Positions 31,951 through 41,275 of a stretch of DNA of 64,000 nt are shown one piece after another (position 1 is the first letter of the stretch; the number at the start of each line of letters is the position of its first letter). The notes beneath the pieces are model-generated. The model had not been told where the DNA came from and made no database searches. It saw only the letters and a list, made by a program, of their open reading frames with translations. The stretch spans positions 25,314 through 89,313 of the forward strand of contig DENB01000032.1 of NCBI GenBank assembly GCA_002359495.1. The letters are read 5' to 3'. Origin of the DNA: Enterobacteriaceae bacterium UBA2655 (lineage in GTDB: Bacteria > Pseudomonadota > Gammaproteobacteria > Enterobacterales > Enterobacteriaceae). Made by a program: the position numbers and the translations under genes.

Positions 31951-34167
31951 TCAGGCTTTCAGGCCGAAATAAGGGATAGCGCACCGCTGGCCGTTGATCA
32001 CCACCGAGAGGTAGCCCTGCGGCTTGCTGGTATCCACCTCGTCGGCGTTCAGCTTGCGCGACGCCAGCAGCAGATCGCCCTGCTCGTTTCCGCCCACGCC
32101 CGCTTTGCCGTTATGCAGACTGAAGCGCTGCGGCGCGACGTGCGCGTGCGCGCCGGAGGGCGGTTTGCCGGGCTGCATTTTGCTGTCGAAGCGCGCGCAG
32201 CGGCCGGTGAGAAAACGATCTTTCGCCGTGGTCTTCATCAGCACCACGGCCGAGGGCATCCAGCCCGCCAGCTTGACGAACAGGCGCGTATCGGTGTCGT
32301 GCTCCGCCAGGTAGCGCACCTCGACGATCGGGCAGGAGCCTTCCGCCGACCAAGTGGCCTCCGCCTTGTTTTTCTTACGCTGCAGATGGATCACCGCCCG
32401 GCCGCCGGTGGTTTTGCCGTTAATCACGTCAAGCAGAGGCTGGTCGTCGCTGCCGTTGTTGAACTGCGACTGGCCGAAAATCTCAATTTCCCAACTGTCG
32501 CCGACATCGGGCGAATAGAGATTGCCCAGCTCGTACCAGGTTTCCTGATTGGTGTTATTGACGATGCGATGACGGGAGGTGACGTAGTTATATTTCAGGC
32601 TGCCGTCGATGGCGACGCCGTAGGATTCCACGCGCGTCGAGCCTTGCTCCCAAGCGCTGAGCCAGCGTTCGCCCTGACGCGAATTATCGATCCAGCTGCC
32701 CGATTGCAGATTCGTCTGACGCATGTTCAGACGCGAGTTATGCGCGATCAGGGGGTTTTTACAATCTTCCAGGCTCAGCGCGTCCACGATCCATTGGCCG
32801 TTGGAGATATCGCCGGGATTTTCCGTGTGCTCGATCCAGCCGTTATGGATCAGTGACTGGCTGCAGCGCGGAAGATTCAGCACCATACCGCCGCTGCAGT
32901 GCTGCGCATTGAAGTTGGAGAGTTCGATCGCCGTGCTGTGATTCCAGTTGCCTTTCGGCGCGTTGGACCAGCCGGCCTGAATGACGTCGCCGGTACAGCG
33001 CGAGGCGTACCACTGATCGATTTTACAGTCGAGGGTATCCTGCAGGCTGATCGCCGTGCCGCCCACAAAGCTGAAACGCAGGCAGGCGCCGCGGAAAAAC
33101 TGGCCGCCGACGCAGGTATTGCGAAACAGACCCTGGCGGTTGGGGCGCTTGTCGACGTTGCCGTTGAAAATCAGGTTCGAGATCTCTACCCAGCGCGCGT
33201 TGACCTGAAACACAAACGACGACTTGCCGTCCGATACCAGCGTGGTCGCCGGGAAATAGCCGAAGTTTACCATCGCGCCGGAGATACGAAAAAAGCCGCG
33301 ATACTCGTTGCCAAAGTCGCATTCAGAGACGAAAAAATCGCCGGCCGGAAACTGGATGCAAATCTGCTGATTGGTCTCCTGCGACCACTGGTACATCGCC
33401 TTGATGGCCGGCGCGCTGTCGGTTTTGCCGTCGGCGATCGCGCCGAAATCAAACAGCGTCAGTCGATTGAAATCCTCAACCACGCGACGCCAGTGGAAGC
33501 CGTCGCCGCTGAAGATCACGCCGTCGTCATCCTTCGCCTGCGCGTAGCTGCCGATAAATTCGCCGCCGCCGACTTCCAGTCCCGCGTGCCAGCTTTTCAG
33601 CTTGATCTTGGCCCCTTCGAACAGCGGGCGCGTTTTGCGCAGTTCGTCAACGGAAGCCAGTTCGCCAATCAGCTGATAGCCGTTGGGCTGCGCCAGACGC
33701 TGGCTGAAATCGCTGCCGTTGGGACGGGTGACATCGGAAATATAAAACAGCTGCTGGCCGTCGTCATCGTCGACCGCCATAGCGTGCGCGGGCGCGGCGA
33801 TCAGCGCGGCGTTGTCATGAATAAAACGGGCAAAGCTGCCTTTGTTCAGCGCCACCGGCTGCTCAATCAGCGACACTTTGCCGCTGGCGTCTCGCAGAAA
33901 CAGCGGGATCTGATTGCCCGCCTGGCGGGGATCGCTGCCTGCTTTACCGATCCAGAGTTTGCCTTCGAAGCGCTGCCAGAACTGCGGCGGCATGGCGTAG
34001 ACGTTTTCCGGCGTCAGGATCGGCACGTCGCCTTGCGGAATGTCGGAAGGCGCGACCTCTTTCAATGAAAGCGAACTGCTTTTTGCAGCAAAGCTGGAAA
34101 AGGTACTAACGGACAGCGCGGCGACAAGGGAGGAGGCCGCCGTTTGCAAGACTTCTCTTCTTTTCAT
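31951..34167 (-). CDS. amsF: EPS-processing tailspike-like protein (AmsF/WceF homologue)
   Basis: 738 residues. The N-terminus KRREVLQTAASSLVAALSV resembles a twin-arginine signal, with cleavage likely near residue 28. Residues about 56-147 (GKLWIGKAGSDP, IPLFLRDASGKVSLIEQPV, HAMAVDDDDGQQLFYISDV) resemble, from memory, the head-binding domain of phage P22 tailspike. Residues from about 237 (LFDFGAIADGKTDSAPAI) begin a right-handed beta-helix of the pectate-lyase-3 type, also common in tailspikes. WceF of P. stewartii has been reported as an EPS-modifying enzyme with tailspike-like fold, so this protein probably cleaves or trims the exported polymer in the periplasm or outside. Position between amsD and amsJ agrees with E. 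amylovora amsF. Confidence 0.88.
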   Translation of the reverse strand: MKRREVLQTAASSLVAALSVSTFSSFAAKSSSLSLKEVAPSDIPQGDVPILTPENVYAMPPQFWQRFEGKLWIGKAGSDPRQAGNQIPLFLRDASGKVSLIEQPVALNKGSFARFIHDNAALIAAPAHAMAVDDDDGQQLFYISDVTRPNGSDFSQRLAQPNGYQLIGELASVDELRKTRPLFEGAKIKLKSWHAGLEVGGGEFIGSYAQAKDDDGVIFSGDGFHWRRVVEDFNRLTLFDFGAIADGKTDSAPAIKAMYQWSQETNQQICIQFPAGDFFVSECDFGNEYRGFFRISGAMVNFGYFPATTLVSDGKSSFVFQVNARWVEISNLIFNGNVDKRPNRQGLFRNTCVGGQFFRGACLRFSFVGGTAISLQDTLDCKIDQWYASRCTGDVIQAGWSNAPKGNWNHSTAIELSNFNAQHCSGGMVLNLPRCSQSLIHNGWIEHTENPGDISNGQWIVDALSLEDCKNPLIAHNSRLNMRQTNLQSGSWIDNSRQGERWLSAWEQGSTRVESYGVAIDGSLKYNYVTSRHRIVNNTNQETWYELGNLYSPDVGDSWEIEIFGQSQFNNGSDDQPLLDVINGKTTGGRAVIHLQRKKNKAEATWSAEGSCPIVEVRYLAEHDTDTRLFVKLAGWMPSAVVLMKTTAKDRFLTGRCARFDSKMQPGKPPSGAHAHVAPQRFSLHNGKAGVGGNEQGDLLLASRKLNADEVDTSKPQGYLSVVINGQRCAIPYFGLKA

Positions 34168-34262
34168 GCATCAAATCCCGTGGTCAATGAGGCCCTGCGC
34201 AGGCCGTAAAGGTCTTCCCAAAGGCAAGTCGCCATCATCGGCATCTTAATGCCGGGCTGGCA

Positions 34263-35297
34263 TCACACCAGCGCCAGCCAGCTTTGCTTGATTTCGTTAC
34301 CGTCAAATTTCAGTGCGGTGACTTTCGTTTTTTCGCTCATGGCGTAGAACAGCCGATCGTCGCTTGCCAGCTCATCCATGCGGGCCAGAAACGCGGCTTT
34401 ATCGTTCATCGGCACCAGAAAGCCATCTTCGCCGTGATTGATGATCTCCTGCGGGCCGGTCGGGCAATCGTAGGCGACGACGGGCAGCGACCAGGATTTC
34501 GCCTCCAGCAATACCAGCGGCAAACCCTCGTAGCGCGAGGTCATCAGCGCCATATCGCTGTCGCGGTAGTAGTCGTTGATGTTGCTGACTCTGCCGACGA
34601 ACTTAACGCTATTGTCGACGCCCAGCCCGGCCGCCTGATCCTGCAGCTGCTGGCGCAACTCGCCCTCGCCGGCGATCACCAGCGTCCAGTCGGGGTGGGT
34701 TTTGGCGAAGTCGCGCCAGATATCAAGCAGCAGATCAAAGCCTTTCTGATGGTCGAGGCGCCCTACCGCCAGCGCCTGACGGCTGCGGGTATGGCGTTGA
34801 AAGGCTTTGTAGACGATGGGGTTGGGGATTTGCAGGCTGGGAATGCGCCAGCGGCTGAACACCTGGTGATCTTTATCGGTCAAAACGATCACCCGGTCGT
34901 AATAGCGCAGCAGTAAATATTTGAGGAGTTTAATCGGCTTGCTGAAGGAGTTAATGGCGATATGCTCGCAGGCATAGGCTTTGGCGCGTTTTTTCTTCAT
35001 GGAGAGCAGGCTCCAGAAGGCGAACATCACGCTCAGGCGTCCCATGCTGATCAGGAAAACGGTGTCGAAATCCTCATCATGGATGCGTTTAACGATGCTT
35101 TTGATCGGGTTGTTGTGCCCGGCAAAGCTGACGATCTCTTTGACGCGCTCAAAGGGATAAAAGGTTTTTCCGCTTCCCTCAAGGGAATAAATGGTGACAC
35201 TGTGCGCTTCGCCGAGACACTCTGACATAAAGTTGCAGATGTTCTCCGTACCTGCGTAAGAGTAAGCATCTTTGATCACCAGGACTATTTTTTTCAT
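34263..35297 (-). CDS. amsD: Family 4 glycosyltransferase (AmsD/WceN type)
   Basis: 344 residues, GT-B fold. It shows NFMSECLGEAHSVTIYSL near the start, the donor-site motif AVGRLDHQKGFDLLLDIW, and the retaining E-x7-E motif in RYEGLPLVLLEAKSWSLPV. The N-terminal VIKDAYSYAGTENI is typical of amylovoran AmsD-like transferases. It is encoded between amsE and amsF with 52- and 95-base gaps. Which sugar it adds cannot be told from sequence. Confidence 0.87.
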   Translation of the reverse strand: MKKIVLVIKDAYSYAGTENICNFMSECLGEAHSVTIYSLEGSGKTFYPFERVKEIVSFAGHNNPIKSIVKRIHDEDFDTVFLISMGRLSVMFAFWSLLSMKKKRAKAYACEHIAINSFSKPIKLLKYLLLRYYDRVIVLTDKDHQVFSRWRIPSLQIPNPIVYKAFQRHTRSRQALAVGRLDHQKGFDLLLDIWRDFAKTHPDWTLVIAGEGELRQQLQDQAAGLGVDNSVKFVGRVSNINDYYRDSDMALMTSRYEGLPLVLLEAKSWSLPVVAYDCPTGPQEIINHGEDGFLVPMNDKAAFLARMDELASDDRLFYAMSEKTKVTALKFDGNEIKQSWLALV

Positions 35298-35349
35298 GAA
35301 CTGCTATCCACCTCGAAGAAGAAAAAAAACGCCATCCTGAAAACGGGCT

Positions 35350-36102
35350 TTATCGATGTTTCAGGGTAAACAGCACACCGTTCACCATATACCAGCCGTA
35401 ATAGTAATATATTTTTAAAGGATTGTTTTTATAGATAATTCTTAATAATTCAAGATGCCATTTCGCCGCTTTGTTTTTGTTGCGCGAAAGGGAATCCCCC
35501 AGCTCGTAGTAGTTAACCAGGGTTTTCTGAATAACGCGCGCCTGCTTATAGCGGCTGAACAGCTCATAAAGGAAAAGGAAATCTTCATGGCCTTTGCGCT
35601 GGAAGAACAGCCCCTGCGGCGGCCGACGGAAACAGACCGAGGAGAAGCAGACGCGATACTGCTTTTTCACGAAGTTTTCTTGCTGGAGATAGGGCTTGCC
35701 GTAAACGATGTCGTGATCGGCGCTTTTGGTTTTGTAGTGGTAATGGGTGATCACGAAATTATCGCCGGCGGCGATAGCGGCGGCCTGTTCGGCCAACTTT
35801 TCAGGATGCCACTCGTCGTCGCTGTCCAGAAAGGCGATGATCTCTTCTTTCGCGGCGCGCAGTCCGACGTTGCGGGTCTCCGCCGCGCCAAGGTTGACCT
35901 CATTGTCCAGCAGTGTGATGCGCGCATCCTGACAATGTTCGCGCACAAAGGCGAGCGAGTCGTCGGTGGATTTATCGTTAATCAGATAGATATGCCAGTC
36001 GGTATAGCTCTGATTAATGACAGAGTGCAGCGCACGTAAAATAGTCTGACGTGCGTTATACATCGGGATAACGATGCCAACGGTGCCAACGTGATTATTC
36101 AT
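35350..36102 (-). CDS. amsE: Family 2 glycosyltransferase (AmsE/WceM type)
   Basis: 250 residues with GT2 blocks IVIPMYNARQTILRAL, YLINDKSTDDSL, NVGLRAAKEEIIAFLDSDDEWHPEKL (metal-binding DxD) and FFQRKGHEDFLFLYELF. Size and order in the operon fit the AmsE-like step of amylovoran/stewartan assembly. It is separated from amsB by a terminator-like hairpin, see 36129-36154. Confidence 0.85.
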   Translation of the reverse strand: MNNHVGTVGIVIPMYNARQTILRALHSVINQSYTDWHIYLINDKSTDDSLAFVREHCQDARITLLDNEVNLGAAETRNVGLRAAKEEIIAFLDSDDEWHPEKLAEQAAAIAAGDNFVITHYHYKTKSADHDIVYGKPYLQQENFVKKQYRVCFSSVCFRRPPQGLFFQRKGHEDFLFLYELFSRYKQARVIQKTLVNYYELGDSLSRNKNKAAKWHLELLRIIYKNNPLKIYYYYGWYMVNGVLFTLKHR

Positions 36103-36128
36103 CTGTATACCTGAACGAAATGTGACGT

Positions 36129-36154
36129 AAAAAATTGCTCCTGCGCAGGAGCAA
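36129..36154 (-). terminator. Intrinsic terminator-like hairpin between amsB and amsE
   Basis: Perfect 20-base palindrome TTGCTCCTGC/GCAGGAGCAA (36135-36154) followed on the minus strand by six T (36129-36134). It begins 19 bases after the amsB stop and ends 26 bases before the amsE ATG, inside the EPS operon. Confidence 0.8.
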
Positions 36155-36173
36155 CAGAGTGAGATAGCGGCGA

Positions 36174-37091
36174 TCAGGAGATCGCTTTTTTACCGCTGAA
36201 CCGCGCTCTGACCTTATCTTTCAGGCGGTTCATAAAATAGGCGCGGTTATCTTTATTCGTCAGGAAAAAGTAGCGGGCGAAGCTGAGGCTGGCGAGCAGC
36301 GAATTCCCGTCCATTTTATACCTCAGCGGCAGCTTGAAGGCTTTGTAGGTATGAATGTCGCGCTGAGTCAGATAGGGCTTCATGGTATCCAACCAGAAAA
36401 TTGAATATTTAACCGATTCACCTTTATGTTTGGAACCAAACTTTGTGACCAGATGGTAGTTGGCCAGCGGCTGGGAAATCATCACGAAATCGTAGCCCAT
36501 ACGATCGGCGCGAATGCAGAAATCGTAATCCTGATGGCGGATATAGCGTGTATCGAATTTTATCGCCTCCGCATCTTCCCGCTTCAGCACGATGGTGCTG
36601 GTCTGAATAAAGCCGTAGCAGCCGAAAAGATATTCCGCGACGGTTTCGTTTTTACCCGGCGTCTGCATCGGCATCACCTTGAGAAAATGGCCGTCCTGAT
36701 AGATATTGACCTGGCTGTAAAGCACGAAGCGGCTTCTGCCGGCGGCTTCCAGCTCATTAATCTTCTCAAAAGCGAGCTGCAGCTTATCGGCGCGCCATTC
36801 GTCGTCCGCATCCAGAAAGCTGATATAGTCGCCCTGCGCCAGTTCGATGCCTTTGTTACGCGCGCCGGCGCCGTTCAGCTTGACGTCCGACAGCACCAGG
36901 TTGATCTCCAGCTCCTGGTAACGTTCGCTTTTAACAACCTTTTCCAGTTCAGCGGCATCTTTGGATTTGTCATCCACAATGATCACTTCAAAGTTGCGAT
37001 AAGTTTGTGCTTTTACACAATCCAGCGTCGTCACGATCGATTCCGAAGCGTTGTACGCGGGAATTACAATTGAAAAGCGAATATCCTTCAT
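36174..37091 (-). CDS. amsB: Family 2 glycosyltransferase (AmsB/WceB type)
   Basis: 305 residues. GT2 blocks: FSIVIPAYNASESIVTTLDC, VIIVDDKSKDA, NKGIELAQGDYISFLDADDEW with the DxD, and IRHQDYDFCIRADRMGYDF. The ATG at 37091 has AAAGG eight bases upstream; a GTG nine bases earlier is not supported. It is the first sugar-transferase gene after wzc, the position of wceB/amsB, and follows a strong hairpin. Confidence 0.87.
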   Translation of the reverse strand: MKDIRFSIVIPAYNASESIVTTLDCVKAQTYRNFEVIIVDDKSKDAAELEKVVKSERYQELEINLVLSDVKLNGAGARNKGIELAQGDYISFLDADDEWRADKLQLAFEKINELEAAGRSRFVLYSQVNIYQDGHFLKVMPMQTPGKNETVAEYLFGCYGFIQTSTIVLKREDAEAIKFDTRYIRHQDYDFCIRADRMGYDFVMISQPLANYHLVTKFGSKHKGESVKYSIFWLDTMKPYLTQRDIHTYKAFKLPLRYKMDGNSLLASLSFARYFFLTNKDNRAYFMNRLKDKVRARFSGKKAIS

Positions 37092-37145
37092 TGCCAGCAC
37101 CTTTTAACGTCTTAACAAAAGGGTAGGGATTAACCGAGCCTGAGG

Positions 37146-37174
37146 AAAAAAACGGGCCGGATAAGGCCGGCCCG
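37146..37174 (-). terminator. Intrinsic terminator directly after wzc
   Basis: Perfect 8-bp GC stem CGGGCCGG/CCGGCCCG (37153-37160 with 37167-37174), six-base loop, and seven T on the minus strand (complement of 37146-37152). It lies 22 bases beyond the wzc stop and 55 bases before the amsB ATG. A stem-loop at the equivalent wzc junction is known from the E. coli colanic-acid operon. Confidence 0.88.
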
Positions 37175-37195
37175 CGCGGTTTATTTCACAGCCTC

Positions 37196-39373
37196 TCAGC
37201 TCTTCACATCTTTGCCGTAGCTGTATTCGTAATAGTCGTAGCCATAGCCGTAGCTGTTGGAGGCTTTACGCACCACGGCGTTAAGGATGACGCCTTTAAT
37301 CTCAATGCCGTTCTGGGCAAAGCGTTTAAAGCTGACATCAATCTCTTTCGTGGTGTTGGTTTCGAAGCGCGCCACCATCAGCGAGGTTCCCGCCAGCTTG
37401 CCGATAATCGACGCATCGGTGACGGCCAGTATCGGCGGCGTATCGATCAGCACCAAGTCGTAGTTCTTGCTCGCCCACTCCAGCAGCTCGCCCATGCGAC
37501 GGTGCATCAGCAGTTCGGAAGGGTTCGGCGGCACCTGACCGCGCGGCAGGAAGTCGAAGCCCCAGACGCCGCGTTGGATCATCGCCGGGCTGAACTCGGT
37601 TTTGCCGGAGAGAATATTGGAGAGACCCGACTTGTTGTCCGCACCCAGCAGCTCATGGGTATAGCCGCGGCGCATGTCGCCATCAATAAACAGCACTTTC
37701 TGCCCCGCTTTCGATACCAGCGTCGCCAGGTTGGAACAGATAAAGGTTTTACCGATGCCCGGGCTGGCGCCGGTGATCATCAGGATATTGTTCTTGGCTT
37801 CCATCATGGCGAAGTGCAGGCTGGTGCGCAGGCTACGGATCGCTTCGATAGAGAGGTCGGTGGGGTTGCCCAGCGCCAGCAGCGTATCGTGCGGCTCGCT
37901 CTTCGTTTTGTTGCCGCGGCGGGCCAGCGCTTCGGTATCTTTCTTACGCTGCCATTCCGAGAGCGGCACGCTGGCATAGACGTTCATGCCCAGCTCTTCC
38001 AGCTGCTCCGGGTTTTCGATGCCGTGATGGAACAGCGCTTTCAGCAGCACCAGACCCACGGAGAGCGCCAGACCCAGAATCAGGCTCGCGAGGATAATCA
38101 GCATTTTCTTCGGCGCCACCGTCGAGTTGGCGGTTTCCGCGCGATCGATGATGCGTACGTCGCCGACGGTGCTCGCCTTGCTGATGCCCAGCTCCTGCTG
38201 ACGGTTAAGCAGCTGCATGTAAATTTCCTGACCGGACTGCACGTCGCGGGTCAGACGCAGAATTTCCTGTTGCGTCTGCGGCATCTGGGAAATTCGCTTG
38301 TTCAGCTGCGCCTGCTCGGCTTCCAGGGTTTTACGCTTTTCCAGCAGCGCGCGGTAGGTCGGGTGATCCTTGGTGAAAAGCTGCTGCACTTCCGCTTCGC
38401 GGAAGGTCAGTTCGTTAAGCTGGCTCTGGACGCTGACGGAGGAATCCAGCGCGGATTTCGCCTCCAGCGACATATCGACCGATTCGTTCTGACGGCGATA
38501 GGCGTTCAGCTTGTCTTCCGCTTCATCCAGCTTGCTGCGGACGGCCGGCAGCTGGTGGTGCAGGAAGTCGAGGCTCTTTTGCGCCTGTTCCGACTTACGC
38601 TCGACGTTTTGCAGCAGATAGTTGTTGACGATCTGGTTCAGCACCTTGGTGATCTGCACCGGATCTTCGCCCTGATAGGTCAGCCCAAGCACGCCGGTAT
38701 CCTTGCCTTTATCGGCGATCGACAGGTTCGACAGCACCATATTGATCGCCTGCAGATCGTTCAGCTTGGAGACGGTGAAGCTGGTGCCCTCGTCCGCCTC
38801 GATGCCGCTGACCAGAAGGGTGACGTCGCCATGCTGCTCCAGCTTGCCGACCTGCCCTTTAAATAGCTCCTCGCCCTCTTTGGTAATGGTGTAGCTGTTC
38901 GGGCCGTTGACCTCCAGTTCGACATTTCGCTTGTCCCAGCTGCGCGGAATTTCCAGGCGCGAAATGGCGATATTGGCCGGCTTGTCGCCCATCAGACGAG
39001 CAAGCCCTTTACCGATAATCGGGAAGTAGTTCTGCTCCACGACGGTATCGAGGCCCAGATCGTCCACCGTTTTACCGATAACCATACGCGATTTCACGAT
39101 CTCGATTTCCGTATCGGACGCCGGGGTCGGGGGCAGCGCATCCTGCAGATCGGTCAGCACCGTGCTGGAGTTTTTCTGCTCCACCTGCACCAGCGCATCT
39201 GAACTGTAAATCGGCGTGGCGAAGAGCGTGTAGAGCGTACCGACCAGCATAAAGAAGGCGGTTACCGCGACAATGATCCACCGGTGATCAATAAGCTGTC
39301 CCACAAGATGCGCCAGATCCCATCCCGTTGAATCCTCTTTCGGCGCGGTCATAACCTTGTTTTTTATATTCAT
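37196..39373 (-). CDS. wzc: EPS co-polymerase and tyrosine autokinase
   Basis: 725 residues, close to E. coli Wzc (720) and AmsA (726). Domains in order: N-terminal Wzz-type region with one helix near residues 25-45, a long periplasmic coiled-coil part, a second helix near 425-445, then the BY-kinase with Walker A GASPGIGKTFICSN, Walker A-prime VLFIDGDMRRGYTH and Walker B DLVLIDTPPILAV. It ends in a Tyr cluster YGYGYDYYEYSYG, the autophosphorylation site. It controls chain length with Wza and is dephosphorylated by Wzb. ATG at 39373 overlaps nothing; the upstream TTG in frame is not needed. Also called amsA. Confidence 0.96.
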   Translation of the reverse strand: MNIKNKVMTAPKEDSTGWDLAHLVGQLIDHRWIIVAVTAFFMLVGTLYTLFATPIYSSDALVQVEQKNSSTVLTDLQDALPPTPASDTEIEIVKSRMVIGKTVDDLGLDTVVEQNYFPIIGKGLARLMGDKPANIAISRLEIPRSWDKRNVELEVNGPNSYTITKEGEELFKGQVGKLEQHGDVTLLVSGIEADEGTSFTVSKLNDLQAINMVLSNLSIADKGKDTGVLGLTYQGEDPVQITKVLNQIVNNYLLQNVERKSEQAQKSLDFLHHQLPAVRSKLDEAEDKLNAYRRQNESVDMSLEAKSALDSSVSVQSQLNELTFREAEVQQLFTKDHPTYRALLEKRKTLEAEQAQLNKRISQMPQTQQEILRLTRDVQSGQEIYMQLLNRQQELGISKASTVGDVRIIDRAETANSTVAPKKMLIILASLILGLALSVGLVLLKALFHHGIENPEQLEELGMNVYASVPLSEWQRKKDTEALARRGNKTKSEPHDTLLALGNPTDLSIEAIRSLRTSLHFAMMEAKNNILMITGASPGIGKTFICSNLATLVSKAGQKVLFIDGDMRRGYTHELLGADNKSGLSNILSGKTEFSPAMIQRGVWGFDFLPRGQVPPNPSELLMHRRMGELLEWASKNYDLVLIDTPPILAVTDASIIGKLAGTSLMVARFETNTTKEIDVSFKRFAQNGIEIKGVILNAVVRKASNSYGYGYDYYEYSYGKDVKS

Positions 39374-39385
39374 GGATAATCCCAA

Positions 39386-39820
39386 CTATCGGCTTAATAC
39401 GTTGACCCATTTCTGGGTAGCGTTTTCCAGTAATCCGTAAACGCCTTCAAAGGCCTCACGACTTTTTCTGTACGGATCCGCGATTTCCTGTTGGTTGAGC
39501 CAGTGTCCAAGCAACATGGTTTTGCCGCGTGCGGCGGGGTCAATACGGTTAACCTGCTCGACATGGTTTTTCTCCATCACCAGAATCAGATCATATTCAC
39601 GGCACATGCGCGCCGTTAACTGCTGAGCCTGATGACCCTCAAGAGAAAGCCCGTGATCGGCCGCCACTTCGCTGGCGGTGCGATCCGCAGGATAACCGGC
39701 CAAGGCACCCAGCCCCGCCGATGCGATCCGCTTCTCAGGAAGCGCCCGTTTGAACAACCGCTCGCCGGTAGGAGAGCGACAGATGTTGCCCACGCAGACC
39801 ACTAATACAGAATTAATCAT
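39386..39820 (-). CDS. wzb: Low-molecular-weight protein-tyrosine phosphatase
   Basis: 144 residues. The P-loop CVGNICRS gives Cys9 and Arg15 of the CX5R motif, and the general-acid loop IADPYRKS carries Asp115. It dephosphorylates the Wzc tyrosine cluster, cycling the export complex. It lies 15 bases after wza and 12 before the wzc ATG. Homologue of AmsI. Confidence 0.96.
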   Translation of the reverse strand: MINSVLVVCVGNICRSPTGERLFKRALPEKRIASAGLGALAGYPADRTASEVAADHGLSLEGHQAQQLTARMCREYDLILVMEKNHVEQVNRIDPAARGKTMLLGHWLNQQEIADPYRKSREAFEGVYGLLENATQKWVNVLSR

Positions 39821-39835
39821 CTCAAGCCTTGACCA

Positions 39836-40969
39836 TTAATAATCTCTGATACGACTGATGCTCGACGTCACATCGTCGATACCGGCGATGGTCGGCAGCA
39901 ACTGCGAAATCACGCGGTTCCAGCGCGTCAGCGGCGTCGAGGTGACGTAGACGATATCGTAAGGTTCCAGTTGGAATTCGGTACCCATCACCATGGCTGC
40001 GGCATCTTTCATATTCAGCTGATAGATATTGGCCATTTTGGTGCGATTGGCGCCGCGAATCGGACGAATAACAAAGACCCCGGTCGCGTCGGAAGTGGTC
40101 TGGTTAATGCCCTGCGCGTTGCCCAGCGCTTCAGACAGCGTCATGCCGCTGCGATCCATCTTCAGCGTGGTTTGCTGCGTCACTTCGCCCATCACGAAGA
40201 TTTTCAGATCGTCGTTTCGCGGAACATAAAGGATGTCCCCTGGGTAGAGCAGATGGTTTTGCGTCAGGTCGCCGTTCTGCATCAATGCCTGCAGCGAGAT
40301 GCGTTTCTCCTGACCGTTGTGCGTCAGCACGATGTTGCGCCAGTCGGCGTCGGCCGCCAGGCCGCCGGCGGCGTTGATCGCGTCAAGAATGGTCAGCGGC
40401 ACGTTGGTGATCGGCTGCTGCCCTGAGGTCGCTACCGAACCGGTGACATAGGCTTTCTGCGATCGGAACGAGGCGACGCTGACGTCAACCTGCGGGCTCT
40501 CGATATATTGCGCCAGGCGGCGAGCGATTTCCGCGCGGATGTCGGTCACGGTGCGGCTGGCGACACGAACTTTGCCGATGTAGGGATAGAAGATGGTGCC
40601 GTCGGAGTGAACCCAGTTGCCGGTATCGCTGGCGCTGCGGTACTGACCCGCCGGCGTGGTCAGCTCAGGGTGGTCCCAGACCGTGACGTTAATAACGTCG
40701 CCGACGCCGACGCGATACTCATAGTTCTGAATCTCTTGCTGCAGTAGCGGGTTGGCCTGCGCCACCACCGGTTTAGGCCGCATCGACTCAACCAGACGCG
40801 GCGATAATGGAAAGACGTTAACGTATTTGTCGATATCGTAATTGCTGTCTGGCTGTTCAACGACATTTTTTCCGCCTGAGGAGAGATGGCTGCCAGGTTG
40901 GACAGTACATCCGGCGAGAAAAGTGGCGGATACCAATAAAGGTATCAATTTAATTTTCATTGTAATCAT
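39836..40969 (-). CDS. wza: Outer-membrane polysaccharide export lipoprotein
   Basis: 377 residues with a lipoprotein signal ending in the lipobox FLAGC (Cys near residue 21). [45 protein letters not shown] and [14 protein letters not shown] are classic Wza segments, with length as in E. coli Wza (379). Octameric channel that exports the EPS. Either of the first two ATGs could be the start; the 5' one is given. Homologue of AmsH. Confidence 0.95.
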   Translation of the reverse strand: MITMKIKLIPLLVSATFLAGCTVQPGSHLSSGGKNVVEQPDSNYDIDKYVNVFPLSPRLVESMRPKPVVAQANPLLQQEIQNYEYRVGVGDVINVTVWDHPELTTPAGQYRSASDTGNWVHSDGTIFYPYIGKVRVASRTVTDIRAEIARRLAQYIESPQVDVSVASFRSQKAYVTGSVATSGQQPITNVPLTILDAINAAGGLAADADWRNIVLTHNGQEKRISLQALMQNGDLTQNHLLYPGDILYVPRNDDLKIFVMGEVTQQTTLKMDRSGMTLSEALGNAQGINQTTSDATGVFVIRPIRGANRTKMANIYQLNMKDAAAMVMGTEFQLEPYDIVYVTSTPLTRWNRVISQLLPTIAGIDDVTSSISRIRDY

Positions 40970-41275
40970 ATTGGGATCATCGCTATCAGTTATTGATTGA
41001 TAGAGGCGAGAACGCCGCTGTGTAAGCGTTAAATAAAATAGAAAATCAGGTCAGGTCAGGCACTGAAACTGTGGTTCATTATCATTCGCTATCATTCGCT
41101 CCCTATCATTTATGCTGTCGTCGTTAAACGGCACGACATTAATAAAAGCACATTATTCATCATTGAAAATAATGCGTTTGCATCCCCGATAATGGCAGTT
41201 ATCAGTTTGAAGACACGCCCAACACCGGCATTTACCCGCAGAGCGAGGCCTGTTCCCCGCCCTGTTTACTGACTA
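40970..41275 (-). other. 306-base gap between amsG and wza
   Basis: No gene recognised. It contains short direct repeats (TCAGG three times at 41046-41060; ATCATTCGCT twice at 41081-41100) and a weak inverted repeat CATTATT/AATAATG (41151-41157 with 41168-41174) followed on the minus strand by a short T-tract. It may hold a pause site or an internal promoter for wza; neither can be fixed from sequence. Confidence 0.5.

Noticed and set aside
32899-34068. Plus-strand open frame (389 codons) opposite amsF
   Set aside because: Antisense to the tailspike-like gene; Arg/Ala-rich without ribosome site or domains.
36190-39373. Hidden wzy frame between wzc and amsB
   Set aside because: Only about 100 bases separate the two genes and they contain a terminator; no membrane-protein frame fits.
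41081-41100. Tandem ATCATTCGCT repeat as a CRISPR-like or IS-end signal
   Set aside because: Only two short copies without spacers; no transposase or inverted ends nearby.
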